From a virus, in the IMG/VR virus record IMGVR_UViG_3300044499_000059, positions 1 through 43,395 of that record: a stretch of DNA of 43,395 nt; one strand, written 5' to 3'. Below are positions 1 through 6,122 of the stretch, piece by piece. The position numbers were made by a program, and so were the translations under genes. The notes beneath the pieces were generated by a model. That model was not told where the DNA came from. It worked only from the letters and a program-made list of their open reading frames with translations, and did no database searches. Every line of letters begins with the position of its first letter. The stretch's first letter is position 1.

Positions 1-579
1 TATAGCTTCATCGCTTCCGCATTCCGGACAACGCATATTCCATTCCTGGGAGACGGTCTTGGCGCCGGCCGGGACGTCCATGGCGGCAGCTCGCTCGCGC
101 AAGTGGACCTTCTGGTGGGTTTCACAGAAGCCCTCAGTGTTGATCTTGCAATCGTCCGTGCCGATCGCCGCAAGCTTTTCCGCTTCGATGTCTTCGTCAG
201 ACACCCACACCCAGGCCTGGACGTAGGCGCCGGCGTCCTCGCCCTTCGAGACGATCGCGACGTCGTCGACTTCGAGCTCGCCCTCGCGATGGTGCAGCTT
301 CTTGGCCGCGTCCCGGTATTTGTCGTGTCCGGCGGCGCGCGCCCATTCCTTGAGGAGGGTGAAGCATGCTTTGTAAAAGCAATCCTTCGTCACCCGCAGG
401 CCGCCGCGGATCGTCATGCCGCGCTTGGCGCCGATGCCTTCGAGATAGACACGCACGCGATCGTGGCTTTCCCACACGCGCAGCGCTTTGATTAGGAAGG
501 TGCCGTTCCTGCCTTCGACAATCGACAAGTCAGATTCCGTCGGGATAGTAAAGTCAATCATTTCATCCCGCTTGGGCAT
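1..579 (-). CDS. Conserved hypothetical protein with Cys/His zinc-ribbon-like C-terminus, runs off left edge
   Basis: An open frame of 193 codons starts at ATG 579 behind a strong ribosome site (GGAGGAGGT) and is still open at base 1. The N-terminal 100 residues look like a mixed alpha/beta domain rich in charged residues. The C-terminal part carries Cys/His pairs (DDC, FCETH and CPEC near the end) that could bind zinc. The function is not recognised. If the window is circular, the next codon, made from the last three bases of the window, is TGA. The protein would then end only a residue or two after the CPEC motif and overlap the ATG of the gene at 43393. It overlaps the 75-aa gene upstream by 17 nt. 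Confidence 0.8.
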   Translation of the reverse strand, partial: MPKRDEMIDFTIPTESDLSIVEGRNGTFLIKALRVWESHDRVRVYLEGIGAKRGMTIRGGLRVTKDCFYKACFTLLKEWARAAGHDKYRDAAKKLHHREGELEVDDVAIVSKGEDAGAYVQAWVWVSDEDIEAEKLAAIGTDDCKINTEGFCETHQKVHLRERAAAMDVPAGAKTVSQEWNMRCPECGSDEAI

Positions 580-790
580 GGGACACCTCCTCCGGTTCGA
601 AGAACATGACCGGATAGCTGCCGGCGCTCGTGTTCCTGCCACGGAAGTCGAGCCAGAATAGGGAGTCCAGGGAGTCGAGGGTTTTATGTAGCTCGAGCGC
701 GCGGCGATCGCGGGCATTGGCCGAATAGAACGGGCCAACCTTTTCAATCTCCACAGCGCCGTAAATGATCAGCAAATAGAATCGGTGCAT
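563..790 (-). CDS. Hypothetical 75-aa protein
   Basis: A small gene starting at ATG 790, preceded by AGAAAGGAAAACGACT, a clear ribosome site. The N-terminus (MHRFYLLIIYGAVEIEKVGP) resembles a beta strand pair more than a membrane segment. The C-terminus (FFEPEEV) is acidic. No family was recognised. Its 3' end overlaps the next gene by 17 nt, so the two are probably translationally coupled. A GC-rich hairpin lies just upstream of it. Confidence 0.65.
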   Translation of the reverse strand: MHRFYLLIIYGAVEIEKVGPFYSANARDRRALELHKTLDSLDSLFWLDFRGRNTSAGSYPVMFFEPEEVSHAQAG

Positions 791-818
791 AGTCGTTTTC
801 CTTTCTCTGAAAACACGA

Positions 819-854
819 AGGGCGCCGGCAGCCGATCCGGCTGCGCGACGCCCT
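819..854 (-). terminator. Two-tier GC-rich hairpin between two small genes
   Basis: An outer 6-bp stem (AGGGCG/CGCCCT) encloses a perfect 7-bp stem (GCAGCCG/CGGCTGC) with a 3-nt loop. In the minus direction it is followed by TCGTGTTTTC, a weak U tract. It may be a partial terminator or a 5' leader structure for the 75-aa gene. The stems are seen directly; the terminator role is inferred. Confidence 0.5.
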
Positions 855-879
855 CGCGCTCGTTTGGGTTTGGCACCCG

Positions 880-1284
880 TTAGTGAAGACTCGGGGAGGC
901 TACGCCGAGCTTGTGATGATTGACGGCGAGCACGCCGGCGGGCTCTTTGCGCGGTTCGATCTGGGCGACATCGCGCCCGGAGTACCCTCCCATGGCTGCG
1001 GTGACGAGTTGGCTCCGCGGTTCACCCTGTAATTGCGGTGCCTTCTCCGTGACGCGATGCTCGGCCAGGAGCCGGCACGCGTCTTCCTTCGTCGGGGCAA
1101 CAACCAGGTGCTCATAATCGTTCTCGTGCGTATGCAGTGACGGAATCGAAAAGAGGAAATTCTTAGCCGCGGTCTTCGCCGGCGCCGGGGTGGCCTGGGC
1201 CTCGGCTGCCTTCGCGATCGCTGCTGGCTTCTTTGCCTCGGTCGCTTGCTTCGATTTCGCTTTCAAGGTCTTTTTGCTGTCCAT
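880..1284 (-). CDS. Hypothetical 134-aa protein with Lys/Ala-rich N-terminus
   Basis: It starts at ATG 1284 with ribosome site AAGGAAAGG. Residues 1-40 are a low-complexity Lys/Ala/Pro tail that looks disordered and could bind nucleic acid. Residues 42-134 look folded (NFLFSIPSLHTHENDYEHLV, then an Ala/Glu helix and a Gly-rich turn). No family was recognised. It lies downstream of the phosphatase gene in the same transcription direction. Confidence 0.6.
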   Translation of the reverse strand: MDSKKTLKAKSKQATEAKKPAAIAKAAEAQATPAPAKTAAKNFLFSIPSLHTHENDYEHLVVAPTKEDACRLLAEHRVTEKAPQLQGEPRSQLVTAAMGGYSGRDVAQIEPRKEPAGVLAVNHHKLGVASPSLH

Positions 1285-1353
1285 AAAATTTCCTTTCCTT
1301 CGTTTTTGTGAGTCGGCCGCTCGGCCTACGGTTGATAATCAATCGGGTGATTT

Positions 1354-1908
1354 CTAGCTCGCACCTCCATTCTCGGCTGGCGCCGTCATCCTTCGCACAT
1401 AGTCTTCCTGTCCTTTGGTTTCGATGGCCCGTTTGCAGTAGCCGTCCCGGATTGCCCGGATGGCCTTGCCGCCGTGGATCCCGAGCATGACGGTCATCAT
1501 GCTGGCGACGCACGTGCCGGTCCGGCCATGGCCGCCGACGCAGAAGATGACGACATTTTTCTTTTGGTTGTCTTTGATGAGCCGAAAGAACTGCGTCCAA
1601 AAGAATCGGTCGGCGTTGATCACTCCCATGTCGGGCCAGTCGATCACGATTTCTTCGACCGGGCTCGGCTGAAAATATTCGCGAAGCTCTTTCCATGGCT
1701 CAGGCGCTTTTTTGATCGGCTGTCTATGACCGTCATAGAGCGAAGCGCCGGTCAGATTGATCAACAGATCGGCCTTGACGGCAGCGAGGCTCCTCGCATT
1801 CAGCCGGATGCGCGACGCGCCGTAAAAGCGCACGCCGTCGATCTGGCTGATGAGCGTCGGATCGTGACGGCAAGCCACGAGCGAATCTACTTCTTTGTCC
1901 CACACCAT
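1354..1908 (-). CDS. Cys-based (PTP/DSP-like) phosphatase
   Basis: A 184-aa protein starting at ATG 1908 after GAAAGGGGGAATGCG. It has the two hallmarks of protein tyrosine/dual-specificity phosphatases in the right order: a WPD general-acid loop (WPDMG, residues 91-95) and the P-loop C-X5-R (CVGGHGRTG, Cys123 to Arg129). The usual His before the Cys is Phe, which may alter the Cys pKa. The substrate is unknown; such enzymes act on phospho-Tyr/Ser/Thr, nucleotides, RNA caps or phosphoinositides. It follows directly after the large phosphohistidine-motif gene (19-nt gap), which suggests the pair adds and removes phosphate on a common target. That pairing is inference. Confidence 0.8.
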   Translation of the reverse strand: MVWDKEVDSLVACRHDPTLISQIDGVRFYGASRIRLNARSLAAVKADLLINLTGASLYDGHRQPIKKAPEPWKELREYFQPSPVEEIVIDWPDMGVINADRFFWTQFFRLIKDNQKKNVVIFCVGGHGRTGTCVASMMTVMLGIHGGKAIRAIRDGYCKRAIETKGQEDYVRRMTAPAENGGAS

Positions 1909-1927
1909 CGCATTCCCCCTTTCTTGG

Positions 1928-3685
1928 TTAGGCGGCTTTCTTCGTGATTTGAGGGATGATCCACGTGTCTTTGTTCTTGCCGCAGCCTTTGGTTTTTCCA
2001 AGCACGCTTTCAATATGCTTGAAGACTTCTTTTCGACTTGCATCGGTGACCTCCATGTTATGAGCCTCGAGATACAGCTTGGCGACTCCCCACAGTCCGG
2101 CGCAGCGCTTGCGCGAGCCGTCCGGGTAGGAGACGAACCACGGTTTGCCGCTTGGCACGTGGACGATCTTGAACGACCCATATTCCGCCGGCGCGTCTTC
2201 GGTAGGCTTATTGACGACGGCCTTCGCGCGTTTCGGTGAAGCGCTCTCGCTCTCGCCAGACTTTGCAATGTCGGCAACCAATCCCTCGATCTTCGCGTCC
2301 GCGGTCTGGATTTTATAGACATGGCGCATGGCGACGATCAGCGGCGACGCCGGCGACTTGACGGCGATATCGAACCACGAAGCGCTGATGAATTTATTGA
2401 ACCACCAGCCGTTGTTGTGGGCTTGATTGATGACGACGTTCAGCGCGTCGACGACAGCCGACAAGCTTTCTTTCGTCCTGAGCCGGGCGAACTGAACGGT
2501 CGCGTTCCAGAGATCGGCGGTCGCGTCGGCGCAGCTTCCCCATTTCTTGCCGCCGAATCCGGGACTCCATTTCTTGTTGTAAAACTTCTCGCGGGTTTCG
2601 TTGAACCGTTTAACCTGGCTGGCGACGTCGGCCCAGGCCTTTTCATAGACCTGATGCCGCGCCAGGCCGCTGTGTTCTTTATGCCGCGCTTCCCCGAAGC
2701 ACGCAGCGAAGCCGAGCTTCAAGGCGAGCATGACGGCCGCGCCGAACAGCCGGCTGTCATCCTTATCGAAGCCCACCGAGTTATGGAGCGCGCCGAGAAC
2801 GATCAGCACGGCGCTTTCATAATCGATCGGCAGCGTGACGCCGATCGCGAGACCTTTGAGGACGCTCTCGATATCCTTTTCCGGCTTGGCAAAGGGAATC
2901 GCTTCCAGGATCTCGCCCACGGCCGGGACTTTGCCTTGCGTGATGATCGGAATGTCGTGTTCCACGCAGTGGACGGCGTAGTGGGACGACATGGTGCCGC
3001 CGTGATGTACGACGACGGTGCCGGGCTTGAACTTCGAGCACGCTTCCTGCCATTCCAGTAAATCGCCCTTAGCATGCACCACGTGCTGGACCTTGATCTT
3101 CTTGGGAAAGAAATTCGGTCCGAGGCAGCCCACCTTGGGACCGCCGCGAAGCTGCACGAGATAGAGAGTCTCACGCTTGCTGCCGTTGACCGGATCGCGT
3201 CCGACGAATTCCAGGTACGGCGCCGCGCCGGGCTTCACGCCGGCGGCCGCGGCGACGGCGTGCGCGTCGATGAGGGGAACGGTTTCGGTCGTGTGGACCG
3301 ACACGCTTTTGTGGCCGTTGGTCGCGCCGTCGTTTCCTGGACCAACGGAGAGCAGCCCGGGAGTCCAGATCGAGCTGAAATCCGCCTTGATGTACGGCAT
3401 CAGGAGAAGCTCGGCCTGGGGGTCCACCTTCTGCGCCTGGCGGAATAATTTCATCGCGGCTGCTTTGTCTTTGACCGGGCGGGAGTCCACGAAGCCGTGC
3501 TGCGGTGTGACCGGACACGGCCGCGCGAAGAGTTCTTCCTGGATGTAAAATAGCGGGTCGTTGATATCGCCCGCGCTGCCGATCAGTTTGAACGGCAGCG
3601 TCTGCACTCTGCCAGCGAACATGAATTGGTCCTGGTGCGCTTTAAGGGCCTCCAGACCTTTTGCCTTCTGCGTTCTTGGTTCCAT
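1928..3685 (-). CDS. PEP-synthase/PPDK-like protein with phosphohistidine (swivelling) domain
   Basis: A 585-aa protein; the start at ATG 3685 was chosen because it follows CGAAGGAAGGAAACAGCA. Residues 221-249 (GTVVVHHGGTMSSHYAV onwards, then DIPIIT) match the mobile-domain signature of PEP-utilising enzymes (GG-x-T-SH-x-A), with His235 in the place of the phosphorylated His. Upstream, LYLVQLRGGP (174-183) resembles the end of the PEP synthase ATP-binding part (lyivQaRP). The order ATP-grasp-like region then His domain fits the PEP synthase/rifampicin phosphotransferase superfamily, but the ATP-grasp part is weakly conserved. The C-terminal 330 residues are not the PEP-binding barrel and are unrecognised. 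Phosphotransfer to a small molecule or protein is a hypothesis. Confidence 0.6.
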   Translation of the reverse strand: MEPRTQKAKGLEALKAHQDQFMFAGRVQTLPFKLIGSAGDINDPLFYIQEELFARPCPVTPQHGFVDSRPVKDKAAAMKLFRQAQKVDPQAELLLMPYIKADFSSIWTPGLLSVGPGNDGATNGHKSVSVHTTETVPLIDAHAVAAAAGVKPGAAPYLEFVGRDPVNGSKRETLYLVQLRGGPKVGCLGPNFFPKKIKVQHVVHAKGDLLEWQEACSKFKPGTVVVHHGGTMSSHYAVHCVEHDIPIITQGKVPAVGEILEAIPFAKPEKDIESVLKGLAIGVTLPIDYESAVLIVLGALHNSVGFDKDDSRLFGAAVMLALKLGFAACFGEARHKEHSGLARHQVYEKAWADVASQVKRFNETREKFYNKKWSPGFGGKKWGSCADATADLWNATVQFARLRTKESLSAVVDALNVVINQAHNNGWWFNKFISASWFDIAVKSPASPLIVAMRHVYKIQTADAKIEGLVADIAKSGESESASPKRAKAVVNKPTEDAPAEYGSFKIVHVPSGKPWFVSYPDGSRKRCAGLWGVAKLYLEAHNMEVTDASRKEVFKHIESVLGKTKGCGKNKDTWIIPQITKKAA

Positions 3686-3739
3686 TGCTGTTTCCTTCCT
3701 TCGTTTTTTGCTGCGCTCTCCCACGTCGGGGTGTAGCGC

Positions 3740-3982
3740 TCAGGCGGCGCGATCGCCGTCTTCGTCTTTGATCTGCTGCTCCAGCGCCGTCATGGCATCG
3801 CTCAGAATGTCTTCGGCGAGTCGCAGATGATCGAGTTGTAGGTTAAGCGCGATCAGTTCTTGGCCGGCGGACCATGTGGCCTCGCCGGTGAGGAGCTCAG
3901 CCTTCCGTCGATTCATCGATGCGCGCCGTTCATCGATGGCGGCGATCAATTTGTCCAGCCCTTCCTTGATCGCCGGCGTCAT
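3740..3982 (-). CDS. Small coiled-coil hypothetical protein (80 aa)
   Basis: It starts at ATG 3982, overlapping the stop of the upstream 59-aa gene by 4 nt (ATGA). It is almost entirely helical, with heptad-like Leu/Ile spacing (LDKLIAAID, LIALNLQLDHLRLAEDIL, ALEQQI), and fits a small dimeric coiled coil. Function is unknown. It sits directly before the phosphohistidine-domain gene. Confidence 0.65.
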   Translation of the reverse strand: MTPAIKEGLDKLIAAIDERRASMNRRKAELLTGEATWSAGQELIALNLQLDHLRLAEDILSDAMTALEQQIKDEDGDRAA

Positions 3983-4158
3983 GAGAGCACCCGCGTCCTT
4001 CGATAGATCGATTGGATTTCCTCGCCCAGATCGTCATACCGTTTGAAGAGCCGCCAGAATTCGGCTGACTTGCGGGGCACGGCGGCGAAGCGCTTTTCGA
4101 TCTCGCTGTGCTCGGTAGCGGCGAGAAATAATTTCATCTGCATGTACTGGCTTTTCAT
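3979..4158 (-). CDS. Hypothetical 59-aa protein
   Basis: A short gene from ATG 4158 behind CTTGAAAGGAGAGAACC, an excellent ribosome site, ending in an ATGA overlap with the 80-aa gene. The peptide begins MKSQYMQMKLFLAATEH and is helical and rich in Arg/Lys/Glu. It looks soluble. No family was recognised. The strong ribosome site and the coupling at both ends support it being expressed. Confidence 0.6.
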   Translation of the reverse strand: MKSQYMQMKLFLAATEHSEIEKRFAAVPRKSAEFWRLFKRYDDLGEEIQSIYRRTRVLS

Positions 4159-4170
4159 GGTTCTCTCCTT

Positions 4171-4269
4171 TCAAGAATCAGCGATCTCAATCAGCACGTA
4201 GAGCAACGCGCCGAAGCCAATAAAGATTTTGATTGCCAACATCAGACCCTCTGGATCGACATAGAACAT
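4171..4269 (-). CDS. 32-aa single-span membrane peptide
   Basis: A mini-gene from ATG 4269, preceded by GGAAAGGAACGCACCC. The peptide starts MFYVDPEGLMLAIKIF and continues with a Gly/Ala/Leu/Val/Ile stretch, giving one transmembrane helix of about 20 residues flanked by Asp and Glu. It ends just upstream of the ribosome site of the 59-aa gene. Phages encode many such peptides, but no role can be assigned. Confidence 0.5.
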   Translation of the reverse strand: MFYVDPEGLMLAIKIFIGFGALLYVLIEIADS

Positions 4270-4294
4270 GGGTGCGTTCCTTTCCGCAGCGTGC

Positions 4295-4612
4295 TTACGC
4301 TGCCTTCTTGAGTTTGATTTGTTCGATATGCTTGCAGTCGGTCTTGTGCTTGCTGAAAATCCAGCGCGGGCAACTGCACCGAAACGCCGCGCCCTTTTTC
4401 GTGACGACGTAACTTTTCTTCGGGTCGGTAAAACTGCGGATGGTGAAGCGGTCGCCGGCGCCGGTGACCTTGGGAGTTGCTGCGCGTGGAGCGCGCCGGC
4501 TGCATTTGTGGCAATTCGGAATGTGAATATTCTTGAACCATTCGACGGCCTCGGGGCTGTCGGCTGCGGCCTTGAACTTCTGCGCGGTCTTACATTGAGA
4601 ATTGAACTTCAT
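4295..4612 (-). CDS. SWIM-type zinc finger protein (105 aa)
   Basis: The start at ATG 4612 was chosen because it follows GATGAAAGGAAACGAAACG. The C-terminal half carries a SWIM signature, C79-S-C81 ... C93-K-H95 (CSCP..., CKH), within RCSCPRWIFSKHKTDCKHIE. There is an extra Cys pair at 34-37 (NCHKC). SWIM fingers bind DNA or protein in transposases, kinases and recombination mediators. Here it stands alone with a short N-terminal helix. The frame stays open far upstream, but the ribosome site argues for the short form. Confidence 0.7.
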   Translation of the reverse strand: MKFNSQCKTAQKFKAAADSPEAVEWFKNIHIPNCHKCSRRAPRAATPKVTGAGDRFTIRSFTDPKKSYVVTKKGAAFRCSCPRWIFSKHKTDCKHIEQIKLKKAA

Positions 4613-4639
4613 CGTTTCGTTTCCTTTCATCGGCGCGCG

Positions 4640-4659
4640 GTCTCGCGTTCGGGCGAGAC
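4640..4659 (-). promoter_or_regulatory. Perfect 7-bp hairpin upstream of the SWIM gene
   Basis: GTCTCGC and GCGAGAC form a perfect stem around a 6-nt loop, 28 nt upstream of the SWIM start. No U tract follows, so a leader structure is more likely than a terminator. Confidence 0.35.
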
Positions 4660-4764
4660 GCACGCGCCGGCCTGGGTTTGTTTTGGGAATTTGAGGAAGA
4701 GTGAATCTGCGATCGCGCGCGCCGGCTTTCATCTCGGCGACATGCGGGCAGCAGCATTCGTAGT

Positions 4765-4998
4765 TCAGCGATCTTTTTTTGTTGGGATGGCCGATCGCCT
4801 GGCCAGATCGTTCTCGATCAGCGAGCCATCGATGATGGTCTGATTCTGTTTTTCGTTTCGCGGATTGAATGGGTTGCAACGTGTCCGCGCCCACTCGAAA
4901 CCTTTTTCGAGTCCGGCCTTGCCTTGCGGCGTGCCGGTTGTCGGGGGTCCAGGAAAATCGTGCTTGCGAACATACAGAGTTTCGGCCTTTTTTTTCAG
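4765..4998 (-). CDS. Possible 77-aa gene with non-standard start, or fragment of a disrupted gene
   Basis: This frame is open and protein-like (LYVRKHDFPGPPTTG, GLEKGFEWARTRCNPFNP), but has no ATG, GTG or TTG. The only candidate is CTG 4998, which overlaps the preceding stop in a CTGA arrangement like the ATGA/GTGA joins elsewhere. Near its end, ACA AAA AAA G forms an in-frame A_AAA_AAA heptamer. A -1 slip there would enter another frame (RSLNYECCCPHVAEMKAG) that stays open into the SWIM gene. It could be a real gene with unusual decoding, or a gene broken by homopolymer changes. The sequence alone does not decide. Confidence 0.35.
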   Translation of the reverse strand: MKKKAETLYVRKHDFPGPPTTGTPQGKAGLEKGFEWARTRCNPFNPRNEKQNQTIIDGSLIENDLARRSAIPTKKDR

Positions 4999-5057
4999 GC
5001 GTCCGTGGCTCGGTTTTTCATTGCGTCGAAATAGGTCTGGCCTTCCGTGATCCTCAT
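4995..5057 (-). CDS. Possible 20-aa leader ORF
   Basis: ATG 5057 (MRITEGQTYFDAM...) overlaps the stop of the 37-aa ORF by 4 nt (ATGA), and its own TGA overlaps CTG 4998. The peptide looks like the natural N-terminus of the frame that follows it, so it may be the start of a frameshifted gene. However, the stop comes before the A-run, so simple slippage in that run cannot join the two. Confidence 0.25.
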   Translation of the reverse strand: MRITEGQTYFDAMKNRATDA

Positions 5058-5167
5058 CGGTTTATTTTCCGATGGAAAAAAGACGGCGCAACGGGTTCGG
5101 TTCCGTATTTCCTGCCGTAGGGTCGAAGCTTCTTTTTTCCGTGCAGCGTTTTTTCCGCTGCGTGCAT
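5054..5167 (-). CDS. Possible 37-aa basic peptide, first ORF after the promoter
   Basis: ATG 5167 lies about 24 nt after the predicted transcription start. The peptide (MHAAEKTLHGKKKLRPYGR...) is strongly basic and ends in ATGA with the next ORF. The ribosome site is weak (GTAGG). The tight join and basic composition are the support; the function is unknown. Confidence 0.4.
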   Translation of the reverse strand: MHAAEKTLHGKKKLRPYGRKYGTEPVAPSFFHRKINR

Positions 5168-5189
5168 AGCCTACGGTTTTATTTTCTAT

Positions 5190-5219
5190 CTATACTAATT
5201 CTATACTATTCCTATACTA
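5190..5219. repeat. Three CTATACTA direct repeats with 11-bp period
   Basis: CTATACTA occurs at 5190-5197, 5201-5208 and 5212-5219, one helical turn apart, exactly across the promoter spacer and -10. The layout suits cooperative binding of a regulator, or iterons. The surrounding 5168-5370 stretch is AT-rich and otherwise gene-free. Confidence 0.65.
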
Positions 5220-5226
5220 AAATCAA
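5191..5226 (-). promoter_or_regulatory. Sigma70-like promoter reading left
   Basis: On the minus strand, TTGATT (5226-5221) and TAGAAT (5203-5198) are separated by 17 bp, a good match to -35/-10 consensus. It would drive the small-gene cluster that runs to the left edge and, if the genome is circular, on through the terminase genes. Three phased repeats overlie it. Confidence 0.55.
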
Positions 5227-5307
5227 GCGAATAAGGGCTTGAAAAGTAAAGGTTTTTTGGCAGATAGGCTTATAAGTGGGCGATTTTTAAAGGGATTTTA
5301 TGGCAGT

Positions 5308-5337
5308 TTCGGGAGGCTTCGGGAGGCTTCGGGAGCA
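5308..5337. repeat. TTCGGGAGGC repeat, three copies at 10-bp period
   Basis: Copies start at 5308, 5318 and 5328; the third differs at its end (TTCGGGAGCA). They lie in the non-coding space between the RarA-C-like gene and the leftward promoter. They could be regulator sites or a slipped duplication. No gene is seen in 5227-5370. Confidence 0.6.
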
Positions 5338-5370
5338 TTACGGCGGGGAAAAGCCTGTAAAATCGGTGGT

Positions 5371-6030
5371 TTATAGTGGGAGTTCACCGGTTCCTGCTGG
5401 GGTCTTGTCTTCTGCTAGGGCTTGCTTGCCGCCGTTCTTTTTGCCGAGCTTGCGGTTATCGATCGACCCAGCTTTGAAGCGCTCGACGTTCTGGTAGGTC
5501 AGGCGGAGCTCATCGGCGCGGACTTTGTAGATGTCCTTGAATTTGTCGGTCTTGTTTTCGATCATGCTGGAGACCTTGTTGAAAAACTCCCATCCTCTGC
5601 CCTTCTGCTTGCCTTTGAGCGTGTGCTTGTCCAGCGCATAATCCGGGACTTCAAGCTTGAGTCCCTTCTGGGCGCGTTCCTGGAGGACCACGGTCAGGAA
5701 GTTGTCGGCGAGGCGGCTCTTCTCGGCTCGGCACATGGCGAGGATGGCGTTGGAGAGACAGAGGAGCTCGCTGGCCTGGCCGGGGCGCGCGATCATGTCC
5801 ATGTACTGCTGCTTGAGCGAATGGACCAGGACGATGACTTCCGGGGCCGCGGGTCCAATGTCTTCGTTGACGATGACTTCGAGGCGGTGCCACAGGTATT
5901 GGGGATAACCGTTCTCCAATTCCAGGGCCCAGTACATGGCGGCTTCTTCGTTCCCCCGGCGGATCTCCTTCTGTAGGGCCGAGATGGCTTCCGACAAGTG
6001 GTAACCGTGATCCTTGGTCAATAGGTTCAT
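5371..6030 (-). CDS. Standalone RarA/MgsA C-terminal-domain-like protein
   Basis: A 219-aa protein from ATG 6030 (ribosome site AGAAAGGAATTGACCCT). Residues 8-60 (YHLSEAISALQKEIRRGNEE, AAMYWALELE, LWHRLEVIVNEDIG) match the start of the C-terminal tetramerisation domain of the RarA/MgsA/WRIP1 clamp-loader-like ATPases. There the motif reads hYdliSAlhKs.RGsdpdAAlYWlar and is followed by a conserved sEDIG. The AAA+ ATPase module is absent, and no other gene in the window supplies it. The last 50 residues are basic and probably disordered. It may bind host RarA, SSB or fork DNA. Family assignment is by motif recognition; the role is inferred. Confidence 0.65.
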   Translation of the reverse strand: MNLLTKDHGYHLSEAISALQKEIRRGNEEAAMYWALELENGYPQYLWHRLEVIVNEDIGPAAPEVIVLVHSLKQQYMDMIARPGQASELLCLSNAILAMCRAEKSRLADNFLTVVLQERAQKGLKLEVPDYALDKHTLKGKQKGRGWEFFNKVSSMIENKTDKFKDIYKVRADELRLTYQNVERFKAGSIDNRKLGKKNGGKQALAEDKTPAGTGELPL

Positions 6031-6051
6031 AGGGTCAATTCCTTTCTGTGA

Positions 6052-6094
6052 GTATCTATATAGATACGCTATGGGATTAATATAGGAATGTCAA
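6052..6094 (-). promoter_or_regulatory. Promoter with 16-bp perfect palindrome upstream of RarA-C-like gene
   Basis: A perfect -35 (TTGACA, 6094-6089) is followed after 17 bp by a weak -10 (TAGCGT, 6071-6066). A perfect palindrome GTATCTATATAGATAC at 6052-6067 abuts it, where transcription would start. This is a typical layout for a repressor operator over a start site. No matching repressor is identified, though the window encodes an RHH protein. Confidence 0.55.
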
Positions 6095-6122
6095 GGGAAA
6101 AAGAAGCGGGAACAGGGGGGGG

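Noticed and set aside
4988-4995. T8 run (A8 on the minus strand) as a ribosomal frameshift site joining the 20-aa and 77-aa frames
   Set aside because: The stop codon of the first frame precedes the run, so a slip inside the run cannot bypass it.
5300-5497. 65-aa plus-strand frame near the 10-bp repeats
   Set aside because: It has no ribosome site, overlaps the RarA-C-like gene end, and its start is made of the repeat sequence.
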